DNA from: Geomicrobium halophilum
Lineage (GTDB): Bacteria > Bacillota > Bacilli > Bacillales > Marinococcaceae
Direction of reading: 5' to 3'
DNA length: 64,000 nt
Assembly: GCF_014207655.1 (NCBI RefSeq)
Contig: NZ_JACHHJ010000004.1
Span: forward strand, 124,001 to 188,000
Positions 25,571 through 39,359 of the stretch are shown piece by piece. Under the pieces are notes generated by a model. The model ran no database searches. It saw nothing but the letters and a program-made list of their open reading frames with translations, and was not told where the DNA came from. Within the stretch, counting starts at the first letter, position 1. Each line of letters begins with the position of its first letter. The position numbers and the translations under genes are program-made.

Positions 25571-25722
25571 GTTCTTTAAAAACGTGGAGGACAAAAAGAG
25601 CCGAGAAGACGTAGCTTCGAGCATCGAAGCGTATGATTTTTATACGTGAGGAGCGCAGAGGCAAGACGACGAAGAGATACGAGGGCTATTATTTTCCCGG
25701 GCTATTTTAAACAGCTTTTTAA
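25571..25722. repeat. MITE-like intergenic repeat, copy C
   Basis: About 150 bases in the orientation GAGGACAAAAAGAGCCGAG ... GCAAGACGACGAAGAGAT ... TATTTTCCCGGGC. The core AGCTTCGAGCATCGAAGCGTATGAT matches the reverse complement of copy F. The outermost ends are degenerate. It lies in the 311-base gap before the small membrane-peptide gene. Confidence 0.7.
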
Positions 25723-25753
25723 GACAATATAAGAGGGGTGGCAACAATCTTCC

Positions 25754-25782
25754 TTGACGTCAACGGAAAAACCGTCTATCCT
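25754..25782 (+). promoter_or_regulatory. Promoter candidate for the 30-residue membrane peptide
   Basis: TTGACG at 25754-25759 and TATCCT at 25777-25782 with a 17-base spacer, 43 bases before the start codon. Confidence 0.45.
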
Positions 25783-25824
25783 TTTTATAGATGAAAGTGA
25801 ACGTGATCAGGAGGGACAAGACTT

Positions 25825-25917
25825 ATGGAAATGCATTGGATGATGCTTTTAACAACGGTCATTTCAATCGGGGTACTAGGGTGGTCCCTATATGCACTCA
25901 TAATTGAAAAGAACTAA
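25825..25917 (+). CDS. Single-pass membrane micropeptide (30 residues)
   Basis: A short frame, ATG 25825 to TAA 25917, encoding a peptide with Met-rich start (MEMHWMM), one hydrophobic segment (about residues 7-27) and a charged end (IIEKN). AGGAGGGAC lies seven bases upstream, a promoter-like pair lies before it, and a strong terminator follows, so the unit looks complete. The function is unknown; single-pass membrane peptides of this size are common in Bacillaceae. Confidence 0.6.
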   Translation: MEMHWMMLLTTVISIGVLGWSLYALIIEKN

Positions 25918-25921
25918 CGCA

Positions 25922-25958
25922 AAAAACACGATGGGTTATGTTCCCAGTCGTGTTTTTT
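25922..25958. terminator. Bidirectional terminator
   Basis: AAACACGATGGG and CCCAGTCGTGTTT form a stem flanked by A-run and T-run, placed between the convergent micropeptide gene and dgkB so that it can end both transcripts. Confidence 0.85.
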
Positions 25959-26851
25959 TATTCTGGATTAGGTACCAGAACTTCAAAGTGGTGCCTTAAA
26001 TTGATGAATTCACTTGGAAGAAGACCTCCCCGTTCCCCATCCAGGTTTAGCTGCATATCATCTTCGATTTGCATTTTAATACGGTTTGCTTGAACATAAA
26101 GAATTTTATCATCGTTAATATGTTGACCACTCAAGGCCAGGCTGCCAATGCGTACAAAATCTGGCAGGTTTGTTTTTTTCACGATAATCATGTCGAACAT
26201 TCCATCATTAAGTTCGGCGTCCGGACAGAGTTTTTCGAACCCACCAACTGAATTCGTATTTGCGATTAAAAACATCATAATTTTGCCTTCAAATAACTTG
26301 CCATCATATTCAATGCGTGCTTGTCTTGGCTTAAGAAAAAATAACTTTTCAAACCCTTTAACATAATAGGCCATATGGCCGAGCATCGTTTTCAAGCGGC
26401 TCGGGGTATCATATGTAAGTTCGGTTAAACTACCGCCGGCAGCAATATTAACAAAGTACTGATCTCCTGCTTTGCCCACATCCACCATTTGTGTATCATT
26501 TCCAATAAGCACATCGCAAATGCCCTCAATATCTAATTCATTCAATCTGAACGCTCGGCCCAAATCATTCGTTGTTCCCGCTGGAATGATTCCTAGCCGT
26601 GGACGCTTTTGAAAATGAGCAAGACCGTTCACGACTTCAAAAATCGTCCCATCACCCCCAGCTGCAATGACAAGATCGTAATTGCCTTCCCCCGCATGAA
26701 AAGCCGCGGTTTTGGCACACCCTTCTTTTTTCGTCATATGTGCTGAAGCTTCGTATCCTGCTTGTTCAAGGCGATCCAATATATAAGGAAGATGCTTTTT
26801 CATCTGTTCCCGTCCAGATGTCGGGTTATAGATTAGCCGGGCTCTTCTCAT
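25958..26851 (-). CDS. dgkB: Diacylglycerol kinase DgkB
   Basis: A 297-residue soluble lipid kinase. YNPTSGREQ lies near residue 8, the nucleotide motif AAGGDGTIFEVVNGL near residue 62 and GTTNDLGRAF near residue 91. It phosphorylates diacylglycerol to phosphatidic acid, recycling the by-product of lipoteichoic acid synthesis. The place between gatB and rlmCD matches B. subtilis dgkB (yerQ), although here copC-copD separates it from gatB. The start ATG 26851 is followed by the typical MRRARLIYNP. Confidence 0.9.
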   Translation of the reverse strand: MRRARLIYNPTSGREQMKKHLPYILDRLEQAGYEASAHMTKKEGCAKTAAFHAGEGNYDLVIAAGGDGTIFEVVNGLAHFQKRPRLGIIPAGTTNDLGRAFRLNELDIEGICDVLIGNDTQMVDVGKAGDQYFVNIAAGGSLTELTYDTPSRLKTMLGHMAYYVKGFEKLFFLKPRQARIEYDGKLFEGKIMMFLIANTNSVGGFEKLCPDAELNDGMFDMIIVKKTNLPDFVRIGSLALSGQHINDDKILYVQANRIKMQIEDDMQLNLDGERGGLLPSEFINLRHHFEVLVPNPE

Positions 26852-27046
26852 AGAACATCCCCCTTTTCATGTTTTATTGTAGCTCACTTATCTATAAACA
26901 TCAAAACGGCTTCTATTTAGAAAATGTGAGCATATTATTAAAACTGGGGCTATCCTCTCTATGTCGCTTGATTATCCAATTTTCATCCTTTACGATAATA
27001 ATAGTTTAGAATCTCCTAATATTTTACCTTTTTGAAGGAGGAACAT

Positions 27047-27649
27047 ATGCAAGCATTTAAGTATTTGGCCCTGATAACCGTAACTACTTTTCTATCATTG
27101 TCATTCGTCTCACTTGCCTCTGCACATTCGTATGTAGAGGAGTCCGACCCCGAGGATGGCTCAACGAGTGAAGAAGCAATCGATACAATCACCCTTTCCT
27201 TTGATGCTGGGATCGAATCAGCAACTACAGCAACAGTGATTGATGAAGAAGGAAATGAGGTTGAACTTGCTGACGAAACAATTGAAGAGGGGCAAGAATA
27301 TATAGCAACCCTTAATGAGCCCCTAACATCCGGAGACTATACGGTGGAATGGCAAGCGCTTGGTGACGACGGGCATACGACCGAAGGGGAGGTCGCTTTT
27401 AGTGTAGATGCCGATGAAGTCGTTGAAGAAGATGCTACGGAAGAAGAGAACGGCACAGAAGAAGCAGGGACCGTTGAAGAAGAAACGACGACTACAGAGG
27501 AAGCTTCTGAAGAAGAAGAGAGCGCTGCTGCCGGGGGAGCCGAAGAAGGCGGCGGTCAAGCAGCAGGCTGGATGATTACCGCTATTCTAGGCGTTATCAT
27601 TGCGGGAGCTTTAATCTTCTTTATTTCCCGTAGCAGAAAGACAACTTAG
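27047..27649 (+). CDS. CopC-domain exported protein with acidic linker and membrane anchor
   Basis: About 200 residues: an N-terminal signal peptide ending near SLASAHS, a CopC copper-binding beta-sandwich (residues 25-120, beginning HSYVEESDPEDGS; the histidine after cleavage is the usual first copper ligand), a Glu/Thr-rich linker (about 125-170) and a C-terminal membrane helix followed by RSRKTT. It should sit outside the membrane, handling copper with CopD. ATG 27047 is chosen because AAGGAGGAAC precedes it. In B. subtilis the two domains are fused (YcnJ); here they are separate genes six bases apart. Confidence 0.82.
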   Translation: MQAFKYLALITVTTFLSLSFVSLASAHSYVEESDPEDGSTSEEAIDTITLSFDAGIESATTATVIDEEGNEVELADETIEEGQEYIATLNEPLTSGDYTVEWQALGDDGHTTEGEVAFSVDADEVVEEDATEEENGTEEAGTVEEETTTTEEASEEEESAAAGGAEEGGGQAAGWMITAILGVIIAGALIFFISRSRKTT

Positions 27650-27655
27650 ATACCC

Positions 27656-28792
27656 ATGGTTATCATTGCGAATGCAGTGTTGTTCATTGCCTTATCGCTT
27701 TTTATCGGGATTCATATTCTCGAAGTTGTGTCCAACGATAAGCGGCCGACATTACGCATTCCGAAGTTTCTCCTGCCGGCACTGGCCGTCGCGATGATTG
27801 TCTTTAGCTTTATTCCGATCGGACTGATTGCGGAACAGACAGCCATCATTTCACCAGAGCCTTTCACCTCTGTACTCGCTTCCAGTTTATTTGAGTTTTC
27901 TATCGGCCAAGGGTTCGTCGCGTTTGTTTGTTTTCTTGTCATTGTATTCGTTGCACGATTCATGGTAAAAGGACGGGAAAAGGGGCGGGCACTCCTCTTT
28001 ATTCCCGTTTTTGGAATGGTTTTAGCCACGAGTTGGAGCTCTCATGCGGGATCGCTTTCCAATCAAGGGTATATTTTCGATGTCATACACACGACTTCGG
28101 CATTATCCTGGACGGGAGTACTCCTCATTGCCAGCTTCTTCTCGATCGGTGAAGATCGTTGGCACCGTTTTTTTCAATGGTTCACCCCATTTGCGATCAC
28201 GATGGTACTGCTGCTCTTCGCAAGCGGTTTTGGGATGTTGACTTTAATTACACCGGAATATACAAACAGTTGGCTCCTATCGTATGGTCAATGGCAATTG
28301 CTTAAGCATTTGTTATTCATTCCGCTTGTGTTCTATGGATTTGCCCATGGATTTATCATGAAAAAACGTCTCGATGACCCATTGAAATACGGAAACAAAC
28401 GCACGCCGCGCTTCTCTTTACGAATGGAGAGCGCTGTGCTTGTCGTGGTTTTCGGGGTTACGGCAATTATGGCCGAGCAAGAACCTCCCCACGAAGTTGC
28501 GGCAACGCTAGAGTTTACGGAAATGTCCGGATTTGCAATGCAAATGATCGCCACAGATTTGCTCCCTGGAGAAATCGTCACCTGGACCGCTAGCGTCCCA
28601 ACGATTTTGCTAGCCGGAGCAGCGTTGACCATTCTTATCTTTTTCATTTATAGCATCGGCACTGGACGTCCATTCTGGTTTGCGCCCATCTATATTGCCT
28701 TATTTGTGTTAACCGCTTATACAGCAATCATGTTGGGCGCAGACGTAGAAACGGCGAATGCAGCTATATTCAATAAGCCAACCTCTCCATGA
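27656..28792 (+). CDS. CopD family copper-transport membrane protein
   Basis: A 378-residue protein with about eight or nine membrane segments. Conserved CopD features include WSSHAG near residue 124, DVIHTTSALSWTGVLL near 140 and the His-containing KHLLFIPLVFYGFAHGF near 225. Family members move copper across the membrane, often for cuproprotein supply. It starts six bases after the CopC gene with no obvious ribosome binding site, so translation probably depends on coupling. Confidence 0.85.
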   Translation: MVIIANAVLFIALSLFIGIHILEVVSNDKRPTLRIPKFLLPALAVAMIVFSFIPIGLIAEQTAIISPEPFTSVLASSLFEFSIGQGFVAFVCFLVIVFVARFMVKGREKGRALLFIPVFGMVLATSWSSHAGSLSNQGYIFDVIHTTSALSWTGVLLIASFFSIGEDRWHRFFQWFTPFAITMVLLLFASGFGMLTLITPEYTNSWLLSYGQWQLLKHLLFIPLVFYGFAHGFIMKKRLDDPLKYGNKRTPRFSLRMESAVLVVVFGVTAIMAEQEPPHEVAATLEFTEMSGFAMQMIATDLLPGEIVTWTASVPTILLAGAALTILIFFIYSIGTGRPFWFAPIYIALFVLTAYTAIMLGADVETANAAIFNKPTSP

Positions 28793-28815
28793 AAAGGAAA
28801 GGTTGGCTATTTTTA
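28776..28815. terminator. Terminator between convergent copD and gatB
   Basis: AGCCAACCT and AGGTTGGCT form a 9-bp stem overlapping the 3' end of copD, followed by ATTTTTAT. It can act for the plus-strand unit and possibly for gatB. Confidence 0.75.
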
Positions 28816-30246
28816 TCGGGATTCCATGCCTTCTTTGATTAACTTATTCACCACTTGCGGATTGGCTTTCCCTTTTGTTGCTTTCATCGTCTGTCCAACG
28901 AGGAAACCAAACGCTTTGTCTTTTCCATTTTTGAAGTCCTCAATCGATTGTGGGTTCTCATTTAAGATGCCCTCAACGATGTCCTTGAGTTCGCCTTCAT
29001 CAGAAATTTGGATAAGCCCTTGATCTTTTACAATCTGTTCCGGGCTTCCTCCCTTTTCAATTAATTCCTGAAACACTTTTTTAGCAATCTTACTTGAGAT
29101 GGTCCCTTTTTCAATGAGACCGATTAATTCAGCCAGCCCTTGCGGGCTCATAGCAACATCATCAAGCTCTTTATGATTCGCATTCAAATACGCGTTCACT
29201 TCTCCCATCAACCAGTTTGCTGCCTGTTTAGCATCCGCTCCCGCAGCAACCGTTTCTTCGAAAAAGTCCGCACTTGCCTTCGCTTGCGTGATGACACCGG
29301 CATCATAAGCCGGAATTTCCCAATCTGCCATATACCGGGCTCTCCGGGCATCCGGAAGTTCAGGGATCTCTGCCCCTATACGCGACTCCCACTCCTCATC
29401 AATATAGAGGCGTACGAGATCCGGCTCAGGAAAGTAGCGGTAATCATCGGAACCTTCCTTAACACGCATAAGAACCGTTTCCTTGCGATCATCATTCCAC
29501 CTACGAGTTTCTTGTAAAATTTGACCGCCGGAAAGAAGTTCTTGGGCTTGGCGCTTTTCTTCAAACGCCAGACCTTTTTGTACATTGGTAAAAGAATTTA
29601 AGTTTTTTAACTCTGTTTTTGTGCCAAATGCTTCTTGACCGGCTGGTCGAAGGGATATATTCGCATCACAGCGGAGCGATCCCTCCTCCATTTTACAATC
29701 GGAGACTTCTGTGTATTGCAGAATCGCTTTTAGCTTTTCCAAATATGCATATGCTTCATCTGGGGTAGCAATATCAGGTTCCGAGACAATTTCGATAAGA
29801 GGGGTTCCAACACGATTAAAGTCGACCAGCGAGGAACCACCGTCTTCATCGTGCGTTAATTTCCCTGCATCTTCTTCTAAGTGAATGCGGGTAATGCCGA
29901 TTGATTTTTTCTTCCCATCCACTTCAATCTCTATCGAGCCGTTTTCACCGATCGGTTGATCAAATTGGGAAATTTGATAAGCTTTGGGATTATCCGGATA
30001 AAAGTAATTTTTACGGTCAAACTTCGTATATTGAGCGATATTACAGTTGGTCGCAAGTGCTGCTTTAATTGCAAAATCAACAGCCCGTTGATTTAATACC
30101 GGGAGTACTCCTGGATGTCCAAGACAAACCGGGCATGTTTGCGTGTTCGGCGGCGCTCCAAAATTAGTGGAGCAACCACAAAAAATCTTCGTATCGGTTT
30201 TTAACTCTGCATGCACTTCCAAACCGATAATGGTATCAAATTTCAT
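28813..30246 (-). CDS. gatB: Aspartyl/glutamyl-tRNA amidotransferase subunit B
   Basis: A 477-residue GatB of normal length. The N-terminus holds [19 protein letters not shown] and the zinc-type cysteines CPVCLGHPG; the kinase-like core has [17 protein letters not shown] and [12 protein letters not shown]; the C-terminal YqeY-like tRNA-binding domain covers about 330-477. It activates misacylated Glu-tRNA(Gln) for amidation in the GatCAB complex. It is the last gene of gatC-gatA-gatB, 12 bases after gatA. Confidence 0.97.
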   Translation of the reverse strand: MKFDTIIGLEVHAELKTDTKIFCGCSTNFGAPPNTQTCPVCLGHPGVLPVLNQRAVDFAIKAALATNCNIAQYTKFDRKNYFYPDNPKAYQISQFDQPIGENGSIEIEVDGKKKSIGITRIHLEEDAGKLTHDEDGGSSLVDFNRVGTPLIEIVSEPDIATPDEAYAYLEKLKAILQYTEVSDCKMEEGSLRCDANISLRPAGQEAFGTKTELKNLNSFTNVQKGLAFEEKRQAQELLSGGQILQETRRWNDDRKETVLMRVKEGSDDYRYFPEPDLVRLYIDEEWESRIGAEIPELPDARRARYMADWEIPAYDAGVITQAKASADFFEETVAAGADAKQAANWLMGEVNAYLNANHKELDDVAMSPQGLAELIGLIEKGTISSKIAKKVFQELIEKGGSPEQIVKDQGLIQISDEGELKDIVEGILNENPQSIEDFKNGKDKAFGFLVGQTMKATKGKANPQVVNKLIKEGMESR

Positions 30247-30258
30247 TGGTTAGCCCCC

Positions 30259-31710
30259 TTATAACGCCGGTCTTTCTTTTGTATGTTCCGTTGCCTGCTC
30301 ATAAGCATGAGCAACACGGTAAAGGATTCGTTCCTCAAATGGTTTACCAATCAGCTGCATTCCCACCGGCAAGCCGTTTGAAAAGCCACACGGCACGGAA
30401 AGCGCCGGGTTCCCAGCCAGGTTAACTGGGATCGTTAAAATATCATTCGTGTACATCGTGAGAGGGTCATTAATGTTATCCCCGATTTTGAAGGCAGTCG
30501 TCGGTGCTGTTGGCCCAAGAATCACATCATAACTGTGTAATACCTGATTAAAGTCCTCGCGAATGAGCGTCCGCACTTTTTGCGCTTTTTTGTAGTAAGC
30601 GTCATAATAACCGGTGCTCAATGCAAATGTACCTAACATGATCCGTCGTTTCACTTCTTCACCGAAGCCTTCGCTTCTTGTATTTTTGTAGACATCAATG
30701 AGGTCGTCTCCATCTTTGCGAACACCGTAACGGATCCCATCAAAACGTGCAAGATTGGCAGAAGCTTCAGAAGAGGCAAGGATGTAGTACGCGGCCACTG
30801 CATATTGGGAGTTAGGCAGAGAAACTTCATTAACTTCCGCCCCTAATCCTTCAAGTGTCTTAATGGCCGTTTGGATTTGCTCCTTCACTCCTGCATCGAC
30901 GCCTTCTTCAAGGAATTCTTTCGGCACAGCAATTCGCAGCCCATTAATATTCCCCTCCATCGCGCTGAGGTAATTAGGCACGGAAACGTCCACAGATGTA
31001 GAATCACGATCATCGTGGCCGGCAATTTGTTGCAGTACATAAGCATTATCTTCCACTGTGCGGGTAATCGGCCCAATTTGATCAAGGGAAGAAGCAAATG
31101 CCACAAGGCCGTAACGGGAAACTCGTCCATATGTAGGCTTTAAACCGACAACTCCGCAAAATGATGCAGGCTGACGGATCGATCCTCCTGTATCCGAACC
31201 TAGGGTAAAAGGAACTTGACCGGCAGCTACAGCAGCAGCCGAGCCTCCGCTTGATCCTCCAGGCACGTAATCTGTATTCCAGGGGTTTTTCGTTACATGA
31301 TAACCAGAGTTCTCATTTGATGAGCCCATCGCAAACTCGTCCATATTCAGTTTACCGACCGTAATGATGTTTTGTTCGTTCAAACGCTCCATCACTGTTG
31401 CATTATGAATGGGATCAAAATCATCGAGCAATTGACTGGCACACGTCGTTTTTAGTCCAGCCGTCATAATGTTATCTTTAATACCTGCAGGAATTCCAAA
31501 TAACGGTTGATCCCCATTTTCTGCAACTTTTTCATCAAGCTCGCTTGCCTTGGACATCGCATTCGATTCATCCAATGTAAGAAATGCGTTGATAGAATCA
31601 TCAACCTCTTGGATTCTTTGATAAGCAGATTCGGTAATCTCAGAGACTTTTACTTCCTTATTCTTGATTTTCTCATGTAATGAAGATATGGATTCTTCCA
31701 TAAAAGACAT
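30259..31710 (-). CDS. gatA: Glutamyl-tRNA(Gln) amidotransferase subunit A
   Basis: A protein of about 483 residues, the glutaminase subunit of GatCAB. The amidase-signature triad is visible: lysine in AGIKDNIMT near residue 78, and serines in [20 protein letters not shown] near 150-158. It releases ammonia from glutamine and passes it to GatB. ATG 31710 (MSFMEES) is preferred to GTG 31719, which overlaps the AAAGGAG binding site. It begins 26 bases after gatC ends. Confidence 0.96.
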   Translation of the reverse strand: MSFMEESISSLHEKIKNKEVKVSEITESAYQRIQEVDDSINAFLTLDESNAMSKASELDEKVAENGDQPLFGIPAGIKDNIMTAGLKTTCASQLLDDFDPIHNATVMERLNEQNIITVGKLNMDEFAMGSSNENSGYHVTKNPWNTDYVPGGSSGGSAAAVAAGQVPFTLGSDTGGSIRQPASFCGVVGLKPTYGRVSRYGLVAFASSLDQIGPITRTVEDNAYVLQQIAGHDDRDSTSVDVSVPNYLSAMEGNINGLRIAVPKEFLEEGVDAGVKEQIQTAIKTLEGLGAEVNEVSLPNSQYAVAAYYILASSEASANLARFDGIRYGVRKDGDDLIDVYKNTRSEGFGEEVKRRIMLGTFALSTGYYDAYYKKAQKVRTLIREDFNQVLHSYDVILGPTAPTTAFKIGDNINDPLTMYTNDILTIPVNLAGNPALSVPCGFSNGLPVGMQLIGKPFEERILYRVAHAYEQATEHTKERPAL

Positions 31711-31736
31711 GGCTTTCACTCCTTTAATCCTCCTCT

Positions 31737-32027
31737 TTAATCGAGGACAGATGGCACTTCCACTTGTCCATCTTTCGACGCTGGTGCATTTTTAAGGGCC
31801 TCTTCTCTCGAGACGGATGGGCGTTCTTCATCCGCACGCAACACATTGTGTACATTCATCACATGGGTGGTGGGCTCTACGTCTTCTGTGTTGAGATCGT
31901 TCAAACGTTCAGCATATGTGATAATCTTACCCATTTGCTCTGTGAACATTTCCTTCTCTTCCTCACTAAATTTTAACCGAGCAAGGTCGGCAACATGTTC
32001 GACTTCCTCTTTTGTAATCTTGGCCAA
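31737..32027 (-). CDS. gatC: Glutamyl-tRNA(Gln) amidotransferase subunit C
   Basis: A 96-residue GatC, the belt subunit that holds GatA and GatB together. The N-terminal [21 protein letters not shown] and central [14 protein letters not shown] are family signatures. TTG 32027 is the likely start: GAGGTG lies at the right distance and the product length equals the B. subtilis protein. The in-frame GTG at 32036 overlaps the binding site. It is first in the operon, with a structured leader of about 150 bases. Confidence 0.93.
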   Translation of the reverse strand: MAKITKEEVEHVADLARLKFSEEEKEMFTEQMGKIITYAERLNDLNTEDVEPTTHVMNVHNVLRADEERPSVSREEALKNAPASKDGQVEVPSVLD

Positions 32028-32184
32028 TGTTTTCACCTCACATTCAAAAGCTCAAAGATGGTTTTTTGTAATCAAAAAGGCTGACAAAAGATCGAGTGTT
32101 CAGGGTGACGTCGCTTGTTCGGCAACAGAACGACTTTGCCCCGGAACACCCTCCCTTTGACCATCCTCTTACAGCAATAATATG

Positions 32185-32213
32185 ATCATATCAAAACGCT
32201 TCTCTACGAGCAA
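32185..32213 (-). promoter_or_regulatory. Promoter candidate of gatCAB
   Basis: On the minus strand TTGCTC (32208-32213) and TATGAT (32185-32190) are 17 bases apart. The -10 box lies in the palindrome ATATGATCATAT. The leader to gatC (32028-32180) can form alternative pairings; no T-box sequence is present. Confidence 0.5.
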
Positions 32214-32225
32214 TCTTCACTCCGC

Positions 32226-33437
32226 CTAATCGTAGATATGCACACTGGCTTTTTCACCAGCATCCCTTGTAATCAGGGCTTCCGGTTGGTCGTTAGAGGT
32301 CACCGATACGGAAATATCGATGTCTGTTTGAAAATGTTCTTCCATTTCACTTGTCACTTGTTGAGTAATCGCAATCGTTTCCATCTTGCTCTGGAAGCGT
32401 ATCGGTACTTCGATCGTGAGGCTTTGGAGCTCACTGTTTTGATAATATCCCTGCGCGGTAACCCCTATATGATCGCTAAAATAGCTGTTTAGCTCGCTGT
32501 TAAACTGATCAAAACGATCAGCATCCCCAGGGACACGATCCGAAGCGTGGTCAGATGGGAAAAAATAATATTCCTCATCTAGCATTTCCCAACTTCCAAG
32601 TTCATTTTCAGCCTCGGCCGTAGCTGTTGCGATAAACTCACCAGTTGTGGTGGAATTACGCGGAGCCTCCCGAAAAAGTGCAACAACGATCGGTACGTCG
32701 TTTAACATTCCTTCTTCACGCTCTTCTGCCCGCAAACGGGAAACCACTTCATCAGCGATCTCCTGGCCAGCTTCTAAGGCCTCCTCCTCAGGTATGGCCT
32801 CCTCCCGCCACGCCTCATACGTTCCATCCTCATTTTGCTCACGAAAATAGTAGACACTATTTAAAGAGAGTCCAATAGAGACACCACTTAAGTACAAGTC
32901 TCCTTCGTCATTTTCGGTATAATAGTTTTGCTCATTAATATGTGATAAAACCCGGGGATTGCTGCGCTCTTGTGCTTCAAAACTATCCCCTTCACCAAGA
33001 GGCGGATTTAACCCTAATGGGGGCTGTTGCTCTTCCTCGTCATCTTCTTCCTCAGGCTCCTCATAACGAGCCAGCCACTCGTGTAGCTCTTCACGAGAAA
33101 TAAACTGACCTTCTTGAAAAAAATAATCCTCAGGGTTAAACGTTTCTGAAGAAATCTCAGTCAACCCTACCTCTAAACGATCCAGATCTAAACGGTTATG
33201 CACTGCCCCCGAACTATAGCCCCTAGCTTCCCCGTATTCGTATTGCCCTTCAGGAAATACATGTCGGTAATGTTCAGACAAACTAGGAATCGAAGAACCT
33301 ACGTCTACAGCGGTTTCTTCATGACCGACTTCTCCATCCACTGCTTCGTCTGCCGTATCCGGTTCCAAAAATTGCATACAACCCGCAAGCATGAAAAGCA
33401 TCCCCATAATGGACGCAATTGTGACCTTTTGCTTCAT
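32226..33437 (-). CDS. camS: CamS family lipoprotein (YerH)
   Basis: A 403-residue lipoprotein with a signal peptide and lipobox LAGC (Cys20), followed by an acidic low-complexity region and the CamS domain (about 50-400). Enterococcal and staphylococcal homologues release a sex-pheromone peptide from the signal sequence; in Bacillus (YerH) the role is unknown. It lies between ligA and gatC as in B. subtilis and should be anchored to the outer face of the membrane. A Glu-rich stretch (EEPEEEDDEEEQQP near residue 130) is striking and fits a salt-adapted proteome. Confidence 0.88.
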   Translation of the reverse strand: MKQKVTIASIMGMLFMLAGCMQFLEPDTADEAVDGEVGHEETAVDVGSSIPSLSEHYRHVFPEGQYEYGEARGYSSGAVHNRLDLDRLEVGLTEISSETFNPEDYFFQEGQFISREELHEWLARYEEPEEEDDEEEQQPPLGLNPPLGEGDSFEAQERSNPRVLSHINEQNYYTENDEGDLYLSGVSIGLSLNSVYYFREQNEDGTYEAWREEAIPEEEALEAGQEIADEVVSRLRAEEREEGMLNDVPIVVALFREAPRNSTTTGEFIATATAEAENELGSWEMLDEEYYFFPSDHASDRVPGDADRFDQFNSELNSYFSDHIGVTAQGYYQNSELQSLTIEVPIRFQSKMETIAITQQVTSEMEEHFQTDIDISVSVTSNDQPEALITRDAGEKASVHIYD

Positions 33438-33474
33438 TTCGTCTCTCCCCTCCCTGGAAAAGGCTGCATGCTAT

Positions 33475-37693
<4,219 letters not shown>

Positions 37694-37730
37694 GCGATGC
37701 ACATCCCTTACGCGCCTTCGCGCTGTTCAT

Positions 37731-38429
37731 TTATCGGTTAGCTTCTTTAACAGCCTTCACAGTGTCTAATGCTTCTTCCTTATTTTCATAGATCGCATTG
37801 CCTACGACAACGGTGTCGGCCCAAACGGCCATTTGGGCAGCCTGTTGTGAATTCCGGATCCCGCCACCGTAAAAAAGCTGGGCGTGTTCAAGCGTTTCGC
37901 TTACTTTCTTCACGACTTCCTCGTTGCCATATGTACCACTATATTCAAGATAAAAAATCGGCATTTGGAGAACATTTTCTGAAAAACGCGAAAATGCCAC
38001 AATATCATCCATATCCATAGCTGCATCTGCGTTGGTCCGTCTCGCAGCACTAGAATTGCGATTAAGGATACAATAGCCTTCTCCTAAAACCTCTTCGGTT
38101 TCAAGGAGTTGGCCGTGCGCTTTTAGTGCTTGCTGGTGGAGACCACTAATAAATGCAGGATTGTGCGCATTTAATACGACGGGGATAAAATATGCATCAA
38201 ATCCGGGGGTGAGCGCCTCTAGTTCTGTCACTTCAAGCACACACGGAACAGAGAAGCGGCGCACGGCTGCCAAACATTCCGTGACATTATCAATGGTAAT
38301 TCCTTCGCTGCCCCCAACGATGATCGCATCTGTTCCCGACTCACATATATCTGCAAGCCAGCTCTCAGAAAATGATTTTGCTGGATCAATCTTGAAAGCA
38401 TGGCGCCAAGCTTTAATTTCTTCTTTCAT
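37731..38429 (-). CDS. pcrB: Heptaprenylglyceryl phosphate synthase PcrB
   Basis: A 232-residue TIM-barrel prenyltransferase. Family features include GTDAIIVGGSEGIT near residue 33, a FYLEYSGTYG segment near 158 and FYGGGIRNSQQA near 186. It joins sn-glycerol-1-phosphate to heptaprenyl diphosphate, making an archaeal-type ether lipid precursor. It is the first gene of pcrB-pcrA-ligA. A 9-bp inverted repeat (CGTTATCCA at 38453-38461, TGGATAACG at 38495-38503) lies in its leader. Confidence 0.93.
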   Translation of the reverse strand: MKEEIKAWRHAFKIDPAKSFSESWLADICESGTDAIIVGGSEGITIDNVTECLAAVRRFSVPCVLEVTELEALTPGFDAYFIPVVLNAHNPAFISGLHQQALKAHGQLLETEEVLGEGYCILNRNSSAARRTNADAAMDMDDIVAFSRFSENVLQMPIFYLEYSGTYGNEEVVKKVSETLEHAQLFYGGGIRNSQQAAQMAVWADTVVVGNAIYENKEEALDTVKAVKEANR

Positions 38430-38576
38430 TCGAAAGCCTCCGCTTTGAGTTTCGTTATCCAGGCTCGGCTTGGTTTAGCTGTTCAAATATCACTTGGATA
38501 ACGGGTCATCATTTCTATTTATTCTCCTAGTTATTCAATCATAACTGGCAAGGAGTAAGGGTTCTTCAGCCTTCAA

Positions 38577-38585
38577 TTATAGCAG
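38577..38585 (-). promoter_or_regulatory. Extended -10 promoter candidate for pcrB
   Basis: On the minus strand the sequence TGCTATAAT carries a perfect -10 box with the TGn extension, about 150 bases upstream of pcrB. The -35 region is weak, as is usual for extended -10 promoters. Confidence 0.45.
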
Positions 38586-38705
38586 AAATCACGCGAATTT
38601 CATAAACAGGAATGTTAAAAGGGAAGTAAAGATATTTTCATATTATCAAACATTTGTTCCCTTATCAACTTTTCATTCTCCTAAATGATAAACACCATTT
38701 TTCAC

Positions 38706-38922
38706 TAAAAGTGCGTATGCAAAAAGTAGGAAAAAACAAATATGACGCTTCGCGACACCCCGATGAGTATAAGAATGAATCGCTAATGTAACCATTCCTT
38801 TCATAGAAAAGAGCCAAGGAGAGAGAGCTTGGAGTACCAAACGTATGGCTTTCATATGTGAGAAGCACAGAAGCAAGACGACGAAGAGATGCGAAAGCTA
38901 TTTTCCCGGATTTTTTGAACAA
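38706..38922. repeat. MITE-like intergenic repeat, copy D (long variant)
   Basis: About 217 bases, from AAAAGTGCGTATGCAAAAAG to TTTTCCCGGATTTTTTGAAC. It has the family core (GAGCCAAGGAG, GCAAGACGACGAAGAGAT) plus about 70 extra bases (CTTCGCGACACCCCGATGAG through CATTCCTTTCATAGAAAAG) shared only with copy E. Confidence 0.7.
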
Positions 38923-39359
38923 TCAACAAGCCCGCTACATTTGAAATGACTTTAAGGCAAGAAGGTTTGGATTTATTCAAAGGGCTCAAAGCCAATCATT
39001 TTTAAAATGGTCCTCAGGGGAGGCCAAACGATCAGCGGAGCAACTACCGCAAAAGACGTTTGTGGGTACCCATGGGACCTTACGCCTCATCATGCGAGCT
39101 TGTACTCCTTGCCAGAATTTCTTTCTTTTTTCGGCTAATGCTGCTCGCCGCGCCGAATCCCGTTTCACTCGCGCTCGATCAAGCGACCTTATGATCCATC
39201 ATGCAGGCTTTCGTAGAGGATCCCGCGGCGGGGCAGTGGATTCATACCACCTGGGCTCACCTCAAGGTTGTTATAAACTACACAAAATTCTATAGGAACG
39301 ATATGATTATTGGTAAACAAAGAAGGATATACCAGTAAAAGGAAGGAGGCGCTTCTTTT
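38923..39359. other. Intergenic stretch without a recognised gene
   Basis: This stretch, before the YitT gene, holds only a weak 60-codon minus-strand frame rich in Arg and Lys that lacks a ribosome binding site. It may be a decayed gene. TTGTTA (39268) and TATAGG (39291) with a 17-base spacer could be the YitT promoter. Confidence 0.4.

Noticed and set aside
25208-25624. 138-codon version of the hydrophilic protein
   Set aside because: The extra 37 codons lie in the MITE-like repeat and the real start (GTG 25513) has a strong binding site.
32028-32213. T-box riboswitch before gatCAB
   Set aside because: The conserved T-box sequence (AGGGTGGNACCGCG) is absent; only generic pairings are seen.
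38986-39168. 60-codon minus-strand Arg/Lys-rich frame
   Set aside because: No ribosome binding site and no recognisable family; treated as intergenic or decayed DNA.
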